This document shows, piece after piece, positions 10,633-18,620 of a DNA stretch of 64,000 bases; the first letter of the stretch is position 1; each line of letters opens with the position of its first letter. A program made the position numbers and the translations under genes. Source of the DNA: Variovorax sp. UMC13 (GTDB lineage: Bacteria > Pseudomonadota > Gammaproteobacteria > Burkholderiales > Burkholderiaceae_C); the NCBI RefSeq assembly GCF_014170375.1, contig NZ_LZZW01000010.1:124001-188000 (forward strand), read 5' to 3'. The notes under the pieces were generated by a model, which saw nothing but the letters and a program-made list of their open reading frames with translations, was not told the DNA's origin and searched no databases.

Positions 10633-11280
10633 TCAGTACTTCGTCGAACGCGGGTTGACCAGCGCGAGCTGCGCGGTGACCTGCATGTTGGTGTTGATGT
10701 TGAAGTTCGGCTCGCCGTCGAAGCCGACCACCACCGACCAGTAGAAGAGCTTGCCGTTGGGCAGCGCGGCCCGCAGGATCTGCGTGTCGCCCGACAGGTC
10801 GTGACCCAGCAGGGTGTTGTACCAGGCCAGCGCGTTGTCGTAGTCCAGCAGCACGGTCATCGAGCGCGCGTTCTTGAAGGTCGGCTTCTGGCGCTGCAGG
10901 CCGTCTTCCAGGTAGACCCATTGGAAGTACTGCTGTTCGCCGCCGCTGGTCTGCACGTCGGTGACCTGCGAGAACGGCACGAACGAGGTGGCCTTGCGGA
11001 AAGTCGAGCCGACGCCGCCGCCAGCCGGGAAGCGCGTGGTGTTCGTGGTGTCGAAGCCTTCGAGGTCGAATGCGCCCGTGGCGATGTTCGCGGCACGGAT
11101 CGGCCGGTCGTTCAGCTCGGTCCACCCCGAGCCGGCCAGCAGCAGGTCGCCGTTGGCGTAGCCGTGCGCGGCCGAGGAGGCGACGCCCGGGTTGGCGTTG
11201 GTGATCGCCGAAGCGACCTTGGCCGCCTCGAAGCCGGAGCTGATCGAGAGGATCGTTTTATTGGGGAAGTAGCTTGCCAT
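10633..11280 (-). CDS. Major tail tube protein
   Basis: These 215 residues encode the tube subunit of the non-contractile tail. I use the ATG at 11,280 (MASYFPNKTILSISSG), which has AAAGGG as a ribosome-binding site about 7 nt upstream; 13 more codons are open but lack one. The beta-rich sequence and the position just before the chaperone pair support the call. A strong hairpin with a T tract lies 23 bp upstream of the start. Confidence 0.87.
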   Translation of the reverse strand: MASYFPNKTILSISSGFEAAKVASAITNANPGVASSAAHGYANGDLLLAGSGWTELNDRPIRAANIATGAFDLEGFDTTNTTRFPAGGGVGSTFRKATSFVPFSQVTDVQTSGGEQQYFQWVYLEDGLQRQKPTFKNARSMTVLLDYDNALAWYNTLLGHDLSGDTQILRAALPNGKLFYWSVVVGFDGEPNFNINTNMQVTAQLALVNPRSTKY

Positions 11281-11302
11281 GATGTGGCCCTTTCTTTGGA
11301 CG

Positions 11303-11327
11303 AAAAAAAGGCCGCTCAATGGCGGCC
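11303..11327 (-). terminator. Intrinsic terminator upstream of tail tube gene
   Basis: On the minus strand, GGCCGC, a 6-nt loop and GCGGCC are followed by seven T. It sits between the tail-terminator gene and the tail tube gene, inside what looks like a single late operon. Confidence 0.8.
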
Positions 11328-11362
11328 GAGGTTGCAGGGAGCCCGAAAGGGCGGGAGAGAAA

Positions 11363-11788
11363 TCAGGTCGGGTAGGTGTCCGAGCGGTACTGGAAGTCCA
11401 CGGGCACCGTGTAGCGGTCGGCGTCGACGAGCGGCGGCCGCGTGCGCAGCGGCGACATCTGCTGCACAGCGAAGGTGCCGCTGGTCAGCCGGAGGTTCAT
11501 GGGGAAGAGCGCGTCGAGCTCGGCGGCGATGTTCTCCGCGGCGCCGGGCCCGCCGGTGGGCGCGCAGCTGATGCTGACCTGGTAGACGCCGACGCGGTTG
11601 CGGTTGTCGCCAGCCAGATCTCGGCTGGTGGCCTCGCCGCGCAGCAGGTAGGCGCGCAGGTACGGGGCGCCGGCGGCAGGCGGTGTGAACGGGACGTTCT
11701 CCCAGGCCACGGGCAGCGGCGGCACGCGCGCGGCGGCCCAGGCGCTCAGGCGGCCGTCGAACAGCGTTCGGATCAGTTTTTCAGACAT
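11363..11788 (-). CDS. Tail terminator protein (DUF4128-like)
   Basis: This is a 141-residue protein with the sequence pattern of phage DUF4128 tail-terminator proteins: an N-terminal helix (EKLIRTLFDGRLSAWA), a variable central part and a C-terminal beta segment. It lies directly upstream of the tail tube gene and after the head-tail joining genes, the normal position for the protein that caps the tail tube. The start at 11,788 is ATG. Confidence 0.8.
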   Translation of the reverse strand: MSEKLIRTLFDGRLSAWAAARVPPLPVAWENVPFTPPAAGAPYLRAYLLRGEATSRDLAGDNRNRVGVYQVSISCAPTGGPGAAENIAAELDALFPMNLRLTSGTFAVQQMSPLRTRPPLVDADRYTVPVDFQYRSDTYPT

Positions 11789-11892
11789 ATATGATGCTCA
11801 CGTACGGCTACCTTTAGCGGGGGAAAAGGTTGCTCATCACGACCCTGCCGTACACCACTTCAGTGATGACCAACTCTTTGATGGAGAGTGCA

Positions 11893-12480
11893 ATGGAAGA
11901 AATCTGGAAGCCCGTTCTCGGCTTCGAAACTCACTACGAGGTCAGCAACCTTGGCGCTGTGCGGTCAGTCGGCCGGTCACTGCGCATCCGAGGCGGCGGA
12001 ATCGCTTTCAGACGCGGCCGGGTACTGAGGCCTTTTCGAATGGGCGATTACCTTGGCGTGTCCTTGTCGGCTGACAACCAGGTCACTCGTGCATACGTGC
12101 ACCGTCTTGTCGCGGAGGCTTTTTGCGATCCGCGCGACGGGTGCCTTGAGGTCAGTCACGAGAACCACGATCGACAAGACAACCGCGCGGCCAACCTTGA
12201 ATGGTCGACCCATCAAGAGAACGAAGATCACAAACACCGATCGGGCCGTCGTGTTCGGGGTTCTGATATCGGCACCTCCAAGCTGACGGCAGAAGACATC
12301 TTGGAGGTTCAACTGATGCTGATCGGCGGCGCCCCTCAGTCGGCGCTCGCAGTCATGTTCGATGTGGGGCAGTCCACGATCTCGAAGATCAAGCGTGGAG
12401 AGATCTGGGGGCACCTCACTGTGGCAGCTCAGCAAGCGCCTTCGCCACCAGTCCTTGGAACTCAACTACTGAAACCCTGA
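11893..12480 (+). CDS. NUMOD4 / HNH homing endonuclease on opposite strand
   Basis: This 195-residue protein contains an N-terminal NUMOD4 motif (EEIWKPVLGFETHYEVSNLG), then an HNH nuclease core (VSHENHDRQDNRAANLEWST) and a C-terminal helix-turn-helix DNA-binding part around residues 135-175. I choose the ATG at 11,893 because GGAGAG lies 4 nt upstream of it. It runs against the late operon, between the head-tail joining gene and the tail terminator. Its last 65 bp overlap the end of the head-tail joining gene antisense, so part of its C terminus is the reverse of that gene. This is a mobile intron-less homing gene, probably a late arrival. Confidence 0.88.
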   Translation: MEEIWKPVLGFETHYEVSNLGAVRSVGRSLRIRGGGIAFRRGRVLRPFRMGDYLGVSLSADNQVTRAYVHRLVAEAFCDPRDGCLEVSHENHDRQDNRAANLEWSTHQENEDHKHRSGRRVRGSDIGTSKLTAEDILEVQLMLIGGAPQSALAVMFDVGQSTISKIKRGEIWGHLTVAAQQAPSPPVLGTQLLKP

Positions 12481-12838
12481 CCATTCCGGCGGGGGCTTGC
12501 TTGGAGTAGCCGTCGTACTCCAGCCGGTTGATGTAGGGCAAGTTGTTGACGATGAAGATGCTAGGGCCCAGCTGAAACGAGGCGAGCGCGCCCGCCGCAC
12601 TTGACTGCAATGAGCTGCTCGGCGGGCTTCCATAACTGGCCTTGTCGTCGCGCGCAACCTCGCCGCTGGCCGCTTGCCCGACCGTCAACTGCCAATTGCC
12701 TCTCGCTCTGCCAGAGTCAACGGGCGTCCGCATGACGACCCTACCGAAGATGTCCAAGGCCACCTTCTGAACCACCAGGCTGGCGTTGTCGCCCGCCTTC
12801 TTGGCGAACTCGGCGAGCTGGAGCGAGAACGTGCCCAT
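12416..12838 (-). CDS. HK97 gp10-like head-tail joining protein
   Basis: This is a 140-residue protein of the HK97 gp10 family, which links head and tail. The motif FGRVVMRTPVDSGRARGNWQ, around residues 30-49, is the family's signature. I start it at the ATG at 12,838; longer frames upstream belong to the next gene. The C terminus looks complete although the homing endonuclease overlaps it antisense. Confidence 0.85.
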   Translation of the reverse strand: MGTFSLQLAEFAKKAGDNASLVVQKVALDIFGRVVMRTPVDSGRARGNWQLTVGQAASGEVARDDKASYGSPPSSSLQSSAAGALASFQLGPSIFIVNNLPYINRLEYDGYSKQAPAGMVRVSVVEFQGLVAKALAELPQ

Positions 12839-12840
12839 GG

Positions 12841-13200
12841 CTACCGGCGCAGCTGGAGGGTGTAGAGCACGGCCTGGCCGGACGGTGCCAGCACCTTGGC
12901 GTTCACGACGCTGTACGTCGCGCCGCGCCAGACGATCTTGTCGCCCGGCAGCGGATCGCCCAGGCCGATCACGGACAGGTAGGCCTCCTCGTCGCCGGCC
13001 AGCACCCGGGTGCCGTCGATCCACTTGTCCTCGATGGGGAAGGAGGCCATCGTGCAGGGGAAGTCCGTGGAGACGTCCGTCGTGGTGCCGGTGGCCGAGT
13101 CGTAGACGCCCGGCACGGTGCGCGTCAGGACGCTGGTCGCACCGAACTCGGCCAGGATCTCGTCGGCGGTAGCCGCGATCTCGTCGTAGAACTCGCTCAT
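12841..13200 (-). CDS. Head closure / head-tail adaptor protein
   Basis: This 119-residue beta-rich protein lies between the DnaT-like connector and the HK97 gp10-like protein, the usual place of a head closure protein. The sequence ends with YTLQLRR and holds VLTRTVPGVYDSATGTTTDV near residue 25. I do not recognise it further; the function is inferred from position. Confidence 0.72.
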   Translation of the reverse strand: MSEFYDEIAATADEILAEFGATSVLTRTVPGVYDSATGTTTDVSTDFPCTMASFPIEDKWIDGTRVLAGDEEAYLSVIGLGDPLPGDKIVWRGATYSVVNAKVLAPSGQAVLYTLQLRR

Positions 13201-13685
13201 GCGCGCACCACCGCGATCATCGAAGTCCCGCCGCTCAGGTAGCCGGCCAGCAGGTTCTCGACGGCGGTGTAGCGCGTCTGCGCCCCGCTGCCGGCGACGT
13301 ATTCGGTCTCGATCGGGCCGACCTTCACGCGCGACTTCAGCCGTCCCACGTCGATCGTCAGAGGACCGGTAGCCGCGCGCAAGGCCAGCTCAGCGCAGGC
13401 ATTCGCCACTGCGGCCGGCACGACGCTGCTGTCCACCAGGTAGCCGTTGACCGCCACGTCGTAGCGCGGCCAGTCGAGCGTCTGCTCCGCCGACACACGG
13501 TAGCCCTTCCAGCGCTGGCCGTAGGTGCCGCCGAGGTAGTCGGTCGCGCGGATCAGCGCGGCTTCCTTGGCCGTGTTGTCGAGCAGGGCCCAGGCCGCAT
13601 TGCCGCGCGCCAGGTGGTACGCATCGGCAGCAGCAACCGAGCACAGCGACGTTGCGCCGGCAGCAGGAGGAATGATCAGTGCCAT
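13197..13685 (-). CDS. Head-tail connector, DnaT-like family
   Basis: The 162 residues belong to the family often labelled 'DnaT-like ssDNA-binding protein' in phages, whose members act as head-tail connectors. Supporting segments are ATDYLGGTYGQRWKGYRVSA and a C-terminal LLAGYLSGG. The ATG at 13,685 has GGAGG 9 nt upstream. The start overlaps nothing, but the stop overlaps the start of the next gene by ATGA. Confidence 0.78.
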   Translation of the reverse strand: MALIIPPAAGATSLCSVAAADAYHLARGNAAWALLDNTAKEAALIRATDYLGGTYGQRWKGYRVSAEQTLDWPRYDVAVNGYLVDSSVVPAAVANACAELALRAATGPLTIDVGRLKSRVKVGPIETEYVAGSGAQTRYTAVENLLAGYLSGGTSMIAVVRA

Positions 13686-13758
13686 CAGGTGTTCTCCTCC
13701 ACCATCCCCAGCCCCACCCTTGCCAGAGGATCGAAGGGAGGGGATTTGGGGATGGGGG

Positions 13759-13980
13759 TCATGGGTTGGCTTTCTTTTCAAGAGAGAAGCGCCATCCTTC
13801 AATCGCAGCCAAGATGAGGTACTCTGGCACAGCAATTTCGCCTTCGCGCTGGCTCCAGTTCCTCGGAAGACGCATGTCATTTGCTGCCGCAAAGTTGCAC
13901 TCAGCAAGTATTCGGCGGACCAAGTCTTCAGCGTCAACACTGCCTGTGGGCAGATCGTCTGGTTGTTTGAATTCAATCAT
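13759..13980 (-). CDS. Small hypothetical protein in head region
   Basis: A 73-residue protein, MIEFKQPDDLPTGSVDAEDL at the start and IEGWRFSLEKK at the end. It begins 11 bp after the stop of the beta-helix gene. The ribosome-binding site is weak, so translation is probably coupled. I do not recognise it. Confidence 0.5.
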   Translation of the reverse strand: MIEFKQPDDLPTGSVDAEDLVRRILAECNFAAANDMRLPRNWSQREGEIAVPEYLILAAIEGWRFSLEKKANP

Positions 13981-13991
13981 TTGCTTGGCTG

Positions 13992-15428
13992 TCAGTACGT
14001 CGCCACGTCGCCGGAGACCGTGCCGTTGATCGTGCAGTTCTTGGTCCGGATTTGTGCGGTTTCGGTGGTCACAAGTGCTATGACGCCGTCGAACCGACAA
14101 TCCTCGGCCCAAACTTTTGCGGTGTTCCCCGCGAGAACGGCAGCGCCGCTCGCCGTGCCAGGAGCAGTCGACCGACTGCCTCCGAGCTCACAACCGAGAA
14201 GCCATGCCTGCGTGGTGTTGATGTGGGCTCCGATAGGGCCGACGCTGCCCCAACCTTTGCACCCGATGCTGATCAACCGCGTGTTCTCGTGGCCCGTCGT
14301 GATGTTGTCGTTGTTGACGCCATCTGTATCACCGCTGTCGAAGCTGACAACGTCGATTTCCAAGGCGTTGCAGTCGTACCCATTTCCGCCGAGGTGGTAG
14401 TTGGAGATATCTAGGAGACATCCCTTTCGCTCGCCGAGGTGCTGAATAACAAGCGGGATGCCTGTTGCCGCGATTGCATTGCCCTGCGCATAGCGGATGT
14501 TGCAGCGCTCCAGGATCACCGACCCAGCGGCTCCGATACCAGCGCTGATGGACCCGACCGCATCACCAACGCCACCCTCAAAGGTCACGCCTTCGATGTA
14601 CCAACGCTTATTGACCGAGAAGACGCAGTTGTTCACGCCTGCCAGCAGCAGCAGAGAAGCGTCAGGCATGCGTCCATCGTGCGTGTGCACGTACTGGTCG
14701 CTGCCAATCGTGAACCACGTGGCCGGCGTCGATTCCATTTCTGCCTGCGTTGCAGGCTTGCGGTAGAAGATAGCTTCATAGCCCTTCACGCCGGTCGGGC
14801 TCGTAAGTTCGACCTGCGATGTTTCATCGCGCACTTGCACCACGGCACTGCGGGTCGTCTTCCAGACGCCGGGAGTCGTGTGCGCCACCCAAGTCTGAGC
14901 TTCGTAGCGGGTCGAAGAAACGATGTCGCCCCCGACAGCCACGATCACCAGATTCTTGTCGCAGAGCGTGCCGTTCCAGTGCAGGTTGCGGTTGTAGATG
15001 TTATTCACGCCGCCCAGCGAGCCGTCGATGACGATGCGGACACCCGCGTCAGGCAGGGCAGCGGCTGCGGTAATGCCTTTCTTAATCGACCGGTAGGGCT
15101 TCTCTGGTGTTCCCTCTCCAGTCGCATCACTGCCAGGAATGCCCGTCGTTCCCATCGGACCCACGTACAGCGTTGCCGTCGTCGCTGGCATGAAGTCGGT
15201 CTTCACGTAGCTCGTGGTGTAGACAAGCCCGTTTTTGTAGATGATGACCGGAGGCGTCCAGTCGTAGCCGATCGGTGCTGCCAGCTGTACAGGCCCGGTG
15301 ACTGAGACATAGGCCCCGCCGACTTTCGCCGACACGCCAGCCACCGCCGAGTACACCCCCGCCTTCTTGGCGAAGATGCCCACCGGGTCGGTGTAGACGC
15401 CGCCCTTCTTGACCTTGATCGAGGGCAT
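13992..15428 (-). CDS. Right-handed beta-helix (pectate-lyase-fold) protein in capsid cluster
   Basis: This is a 478-residue protein. Residues 1-55 hold four short repeats of the type KKGGVYTDPVGIFAK / KKAGVYSAVAGVSAK, a likely particle-binding module. The rest reads as a parallel beta-helix: regularly spaced hydrophobic and asparagine-rich turns such as GVNNCVFSVNKRWYIEGVTF. It has the sequence character of tailspikes and decoration fibres. Placement between the capsid and head-tail connector genes suggests a head-attached fibre or decoration. This is inferred, not established. Confidence 0.72.
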   Translation of the reverse strand: MPSIKVKKGGVYTDPVGIFAKKAGVYSAVAGVSAKVGGAYVSVTGPVQLAAPIGYDWTPPVIIYKNGLVYTTSYVKTDFMPATTATLYVGPMGTTGIPGSDATGEGTPEKPYRSIKKGITAAAALPDAGVRIVIDGSLGGVNNIYNRNLHWNGTLCDKNLVIVAVGGDIVSSTRYEAQTWVAHTTPGVWKTTRSAVVQVRDETSQVELTSPTGVKGYEAIFYRKPATQAEMESTPATWFTIGSDQYVHTHDGRMPDASLLLLAGVNNCVFSVNKRWYIEGVTFEGGVGDAVGSISAGIGAAGSVILERCNIRYAQGNAIAATGIPLVIQHLGERKGCLLDISNYHLGGNGYDCNALEIDVVSFDSGDTDGVNNDNITTGHENTRLISIGCKGWGSVGPIGAHINTTQAWLLGCELGGSRSTAPGTASGAAVLAGNTAKVWAEDCRFDGVIALVTTETAQIRTKNCTINGTVSGDVATY

Positions 15429-15431
15429 AGC

Positions 15432-15755
15432 TCAGGCCGTCTGGATGTAGATCGTGCCGTCGGGGCGGCCGTCGGCGTCGACAGGGGCGGCGCTGGAGAC
15501 GACGACCGAGGCAGCGTTCACGGGCAACTGGCTCGGTTGCGACCAGTCCACGGCCCCGGCCGTGCAGCGGAGGTGCAGGGTGCGCACCGCGCCGTAGGGG
15601 CCAAACGTGGACGTGGCACCCGACACGGTCGAGTCGATCGTCTCGTTCACGTGAAACACGCGAGCCGAGGAGCCGGCCGGGGCTACGACGGTGAGCGCAT
15701 CTCCCACGGAGAGGCGAAGGCGGACTTCAGCTTCATTGGCGCGAAGAGTGGGCAT
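15432..15755 (-). CDS. Hypothetical head-region protein
   Basis: This 107-residue protein begins MPTLRANEAEVRLRLSVGDA and is rich in V, A, S and T with a beta-strand pattern. It ends 3 bp before the beta-helix gene, so they are likely co-translated. No family is recognised; a decoration or adaptor role is possible. Confidence 0.65.
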   Translation of the reverse strand: MPTLRANEAEVRLRLSVGDALTVVAPAGSSARVFHVNETIDSTVSGATSTFGPYGAVRTLHLRCTAGAVDWSQPSQLPVNAASVVVSSAAPVDADGRPDGTIYIQTA

Positions 15756-15820
15756 TGTGATCTTTCAGTGGGAGTGCAGGTCTTGCAAAGCGCCAACCCG
15801 TGACGCTTCCGAAGGCCAGC

Positions 15821-16216
15821 TCAGGTCGTGACGAGCTTCCAGCCGTTGTGCTGGTGTTGGACCAGCGCATCGGGGTGGATGTCCAGGGTGTCGCCGTCCT
15901 TGGTGACGCGCACCAGGTCGGCCTTGGGCGTGGCGCCCAGCTTGGGCAGGCGGCCTTTGTCTTCTTCCAGCGCGTCCGCTGCGGCATCCACGAAGGCAGC
16001 CTTCTCGTCGGCGCTCAGGGCGTCGAACTCGGTCGGGGCCAGGCCGCTCAGTTCGACGGCGCGCGTGTGCAGCGCGATGGCGCGGTGCTCGAGCTGCAGG
16101 CGGGCTGATTCCTCGGCAGTGATGACGGGGTTGCCGAGCTTGGTCGACACGGCCAGCGCGCGGGCTTCGGCCTCGTCCTTCTTGGCCTGTGCGGCCGGGG
16201 TGGTGGTCTTGGTCAT
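15821..16216 (-). CDS. Hypothetical head-region protein
   Basis: This 131-residue charged, mostly helical protein (MTKTTTPAAQAKKDEAEARA) follows the major capsid gene. Its C terminus, about residues 90-131, is a small beta domain. It might be a capsid-associated adaptor. I do not recognise a family. Confidence 0.65.
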   Translation of the reverse strand: MTKTTTPAAQAKKDEAEARALAVSTKLGNPVITAEESARLQLEHRAIALHTRAVELSGLAPTEFDALSADEKAAFVDAAADALEEDKGRLPKLGATPKADLVRVTKDGDTLDIHPDALVQHQHNGWKLVTT

Positions 16217-16246
16217 GATGATCTTTCGGGAAGGGGGTGAACGACC

Positions 16247-16279
16247 CAGGCCCGTAGGCCCGGGCAGCGAACGGGCCTG
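16247..16279 (-). repeat. Hairpin directly after the capsid stop
   Basis: CAGGCCCGT and ACGGGCCTG form a perfect 9-bp inverted repeat with a 15-nt loop, 2 bp after the capsid stop codon. There is no T tract. It may protect the 3' end of the capsid mRNA or terminate weakly. Confidence 0.55.
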
Positions 16280-16280
16280 A

Positions 16281-17579
16281 TCAGCCCATCAGGATGGCGA
16301 CGTGCTCGCCCTGCACGACCTTGAAGCCGTAGGCGAGGTGCAGCTCCCAGCTGGTCTGGCCGTACTGCTCGATCTGCAGCAGCAGGTAGGTCATGCCCAT
16401 GGCATCGCTGATCAGCGTCTTCGTGATCGTGGCGTTGTCCGGGAAGATCGGCGGACGCATGATGCCGACGACAGCCTGGCGCTCGAACGCGAGGTTCGGC
16501 GTGTAGCTGTTGCCCACGGTCAGTGCGTTGGCGGTCGGGATGACCTGACGCGCACCCGGGCGGCCCAGCGTGATCGTGCCCGGCGCGGCGATGCCGACGT
16601 TGTTCACGTACTTGTTCGCCGCGTCAGCCGCGAAGGTGACCACGTCGCCAGCCAGCACGGTGCCGGTGCCGGTCACCAGCGCGACGTTCTGCACGCCCTG
16701 CGCGGTCGAGCCGCTGGTCACGTAGTTGGCGCCGGTGCCCTTCACGTGCTGGGTGATGCCTGCCGACTCGCGGATCTGGAAGCCGAATTGGCGCAGCAGG
16801 TCACCCGAACGGCGCTCGGCATCGCTGCCGGCCTGGTAGGCCTGCTGGATGATGCCCAGCTTGCGAGCGGCGACGCCCGCGGTCGAGTCGATGCACAGCT
16901 GCAGGTCGGCCATGGGCGCGCCGTTGTCGAACAGCACCTTGCGCACGTCGGGGATGACGTTGATGTCGGAGACGAACGGGTTGGTGCCGGCGACGCCGAC
17001 GGCGCGCGAGGCACCCACCTTGATGGCCTGGCAGGCTGCGACCTCGGCCAGGTTGCGCAGCGAACGCATGCCCTGGGCGATGAGCTGGCGCACCCATTCG
17101 TTGTCGTTGCCGCCGTTCTGCAGGCTGCGCAGCTGCTCGCCGGTCAGGAACCAGCTGACCTTCTTCGAGGCGGTGATCTGCACCGGCACGTTCACGGCCG
17201 TCGCGTCGTCGCCCTGCGGCGCAGTCGCGCCCGGCACGAAGTCGGTCGGCGCGCGCACCGGCGCAACGGGCACGGCCACGGTGTCACCCACCGCCACGCC
17301 CTTGTCGTCGAAGTTCGCGTTGATGGCGCCGATCACGCCGAAGGGCTCGTTCGACACCTCCTGCGCAGCGCTGTACAGGACAGGCTGCAGGGCGGTGAAG
17401 ATGTTGGCGCCGAGCACCATGCCGCTCTTGGCCATGTGGGCGAAGAGGATCGCGTGGATCTTCTCGCCGCACGCGGCCGTCAGATGCTTGGCATGCACGG
17501 GAACTGCAGCAACGGCCGAAGCGACCGACGCGAGGGCCATCGCAGCCAGGGCGACGATGGGGAGGAAGAGCTTTTTCAT
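16281..17579 (-). CDS. Major capsid protein, P22-coat-like, with signal-peptide-like N terminus
   Basis: A 432-residue protein from the ATG at 17,579. From about residue 50 onwards the sequence (VLGANIFTALQPVLYSAAQE) and length fit the P22 coat (gene 5) family. The first 30 residues (MKKLFLPIVALAAMALASVA, followed by an A-rich cleavage-like region) look like a Sec signal peptide, unusual for a capsid protein. An internal ATG (MVLGAN) at the family's normal start could be used instead, but has only a weak ribosome-binding site. Position after the scaffold supports the capsid role. Confidence 0.82.
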   Translation of the reverse strand: MKKLFLPIVALAAMALASVASAVAAVPVHAKHLTAACGEKIHAILFAHMAKSGMVLGANIFTALQPVLYSAAQEVSNEPFGVIGAINANFDDKGVAVGDTVAVPVAPVRAPTDFVPGATAPQGDDATAVNVPVQITASKKVSWFLTGEQLRSLQNGGNDNEWVRQLIAQGMRSLRNLAEVAACQAIKVGASRAVGVAGTNPFVSDINVIPDVRKVLFDNGAPMADLQLCIDSTAGVAARKLGIIQQAYQAGSDAERRSGDLLRQFGFQIRESAGITQHVKGTGANYVTSGSTAQGVQNVALVTGTGTVLAGDVVTFAADAANKYVNNVGIAAPGTITLGRPGARQVIPTANALTVGNSYTPNLAFERQAVVGIMRPPIFPDNATITKTLISDAMGMTYLLLQIEQYGQTSWELHLAYGFKVVQGEHVAILMG

Positions 17580-17603
17580 GGTTGGGCTTTCAGAAATGAC
17601 AAA

Positions 17604-17620
17604 GCCCGCGCATGGCGGGC
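17604..17620 (-). terminator. Hairpin between scaffold and capsid genes
   Basis: Minus strand: GCCCGC, 5-nt loop, GCGGGC, then TTTGTCATTT. It is weaker than a standard terminator. It sits 25 bp upstream of the capsid start. Confidence 0.55.
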
Positions 17621-17646
17621 CCTGGGGGTTGCGGAAGGGGAACTGC

Positions 17647-18483
17647 TTACTCGACGACCGAGTAGCCATCCTTCATGCGCGCCGCCCGATCCTTGGGCGA
17701 CAGCGCATCGAAGGCTGCCTGCTTGATCACCTTGCTGCCGCCGCCAGGGCCGCCAGATGCACCACCTCCCGTGGTGCCCGACGCCTCGAACGCGCGGCCA
17801 AAAACTTCGGACTGGCGCATCTCGCCGACCAAATCCGCGATCGAAAGAAACTCGCCCTTGCCGTTGACACGGGGGTTGCCCGCCGCGTCCACGACTTGGA
17901 CCTTGAAGTCGCCACCGTCCTCGATGACCTTCACCGACGCGCGCACGTGCGGCAGGAGGAGCATGGGAACGCCCTTCGCTGCAGCAATGGCCGCGGTTGC
18001 GTCGGCGTCGATCAGCCGGCGTTCCAGGCTCTTGGTGAGCACGTTGATGCGCTCGTCCTTCTTGCCCAGCTCGGCCTTGTGCTGATCGGCCATCTGCTGC
18101 TTCAGCTTGTCCCACTCGCCGCTCTTGCCGAGCTTGTCCTGCTCGGCCTGCGCGGCGGCTTCGACCAGCGCTTGGATCTCCTCGGGCGTCTTGCCCAGGG
18201 CGGCCCATGCGGCGACCTGCTTGCTGGCATTCTTGGCTGCTTCACGCTCCTTGGTGAGGGCGCTCTTCAGCCCGACCGGGTCTTCGTAGCCGTCCACGTC
18301 GAGCACGAACTTCCCGTTCGACTCCTTGTAGAGGCCACGCTGGGCTTCAGGGATCGCGTCGATCGCGTCGACCGTCATGGGAATGGCGGTCAGCAGCAGT
18401 CCGGCGCGGGCCATGTAGCCCACCAGGTGGTTGTGGGCGATGCGGAACATGCCTCGGGTCGAGGACTTGGTGGCGAACTTCAT
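17647..18483 (-). CDS. Scaffolding-type protein
   Basis: These 278 residues have a coiled, highly charged middle (about 80-160) and a C-terminal domain ending in DGYSVVE. They lie immediately upstream of the P22-like coat gene, the position of a scaffolding protein. The start MKFATKSSTRGMF at 18,483 has AGGAAGG upstream. A glycine-rich linker (GGGASGGPGGG) lies near residue 240. The scaffold role is inferred from order and composition. Confidence 0.7.
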   Translation of the reverse strand: MKFATKSSTRGMFRIAHNHLVGYMARAGLLLTAIPMTVDAIDAIPEAQRGLYKESNGKFVLDVDGYEDPVGLKSALTKEREAAKNASKQVAAWAALGKTPEEIQALVEAAAQAEQDKLGKSGEWDKLKQQMADQHKAELGKKDERINVLTKSLERRLIDADATAAIAAAKGVPMLLLPHVRASVKVIEDGGDFKVQVVDAAGNPRVNGKGEFLSIADLVGEMRQSEVFGRAFEASGTTGGGASGGPGGGSKVIKQAAFDALSPKDRAARMKDGYSVVE

Positions 18484-18529
18484 GGGAGATCCTTCCTCTC
18501 GAAGGGTTGATGCGCCCGTCTCGGGCATG

Positions 18530-18560
18530 AAAAAGCCGCTGGGCATCACGCGCAGCGGCT
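18530..18560 (-). terminator. Intrinsic terminator upstream of scaffold gene (second of two)
   Basis: AGCCGCT and AGCGGCT form a stem followed on the minus strand by five T. It lies 47 bp before the scaffold start. Confidence 0.75.
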
Positions 18561-18567
18561 CGGAAAA

Positions 18568-18599
18568 AGAAAACCCGCCGCGGTTGCCCGGGGCGGGTT
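18568..18599 (-). terminator. Intrinsic terminator upstream of scaffold gene (first of two)
   Basis: AACCCGCC and GGCGGGTT, followed on the minus strand by TTCTTTTT. It stands in tandem with the next terminator and follows the small gene ending at 18,621. Confidence 0.75.
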
Positions 18600-18620
18600 G
18601 TGGGAGGCCGTGTGGCCGAG

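Noticed and set aside
16302..17726. Long plus-strand frame over the capsid gene
   Set aside because: It is a mirror frame of the capsid coding strand, H/R/G-rich, and unlike any protein family.
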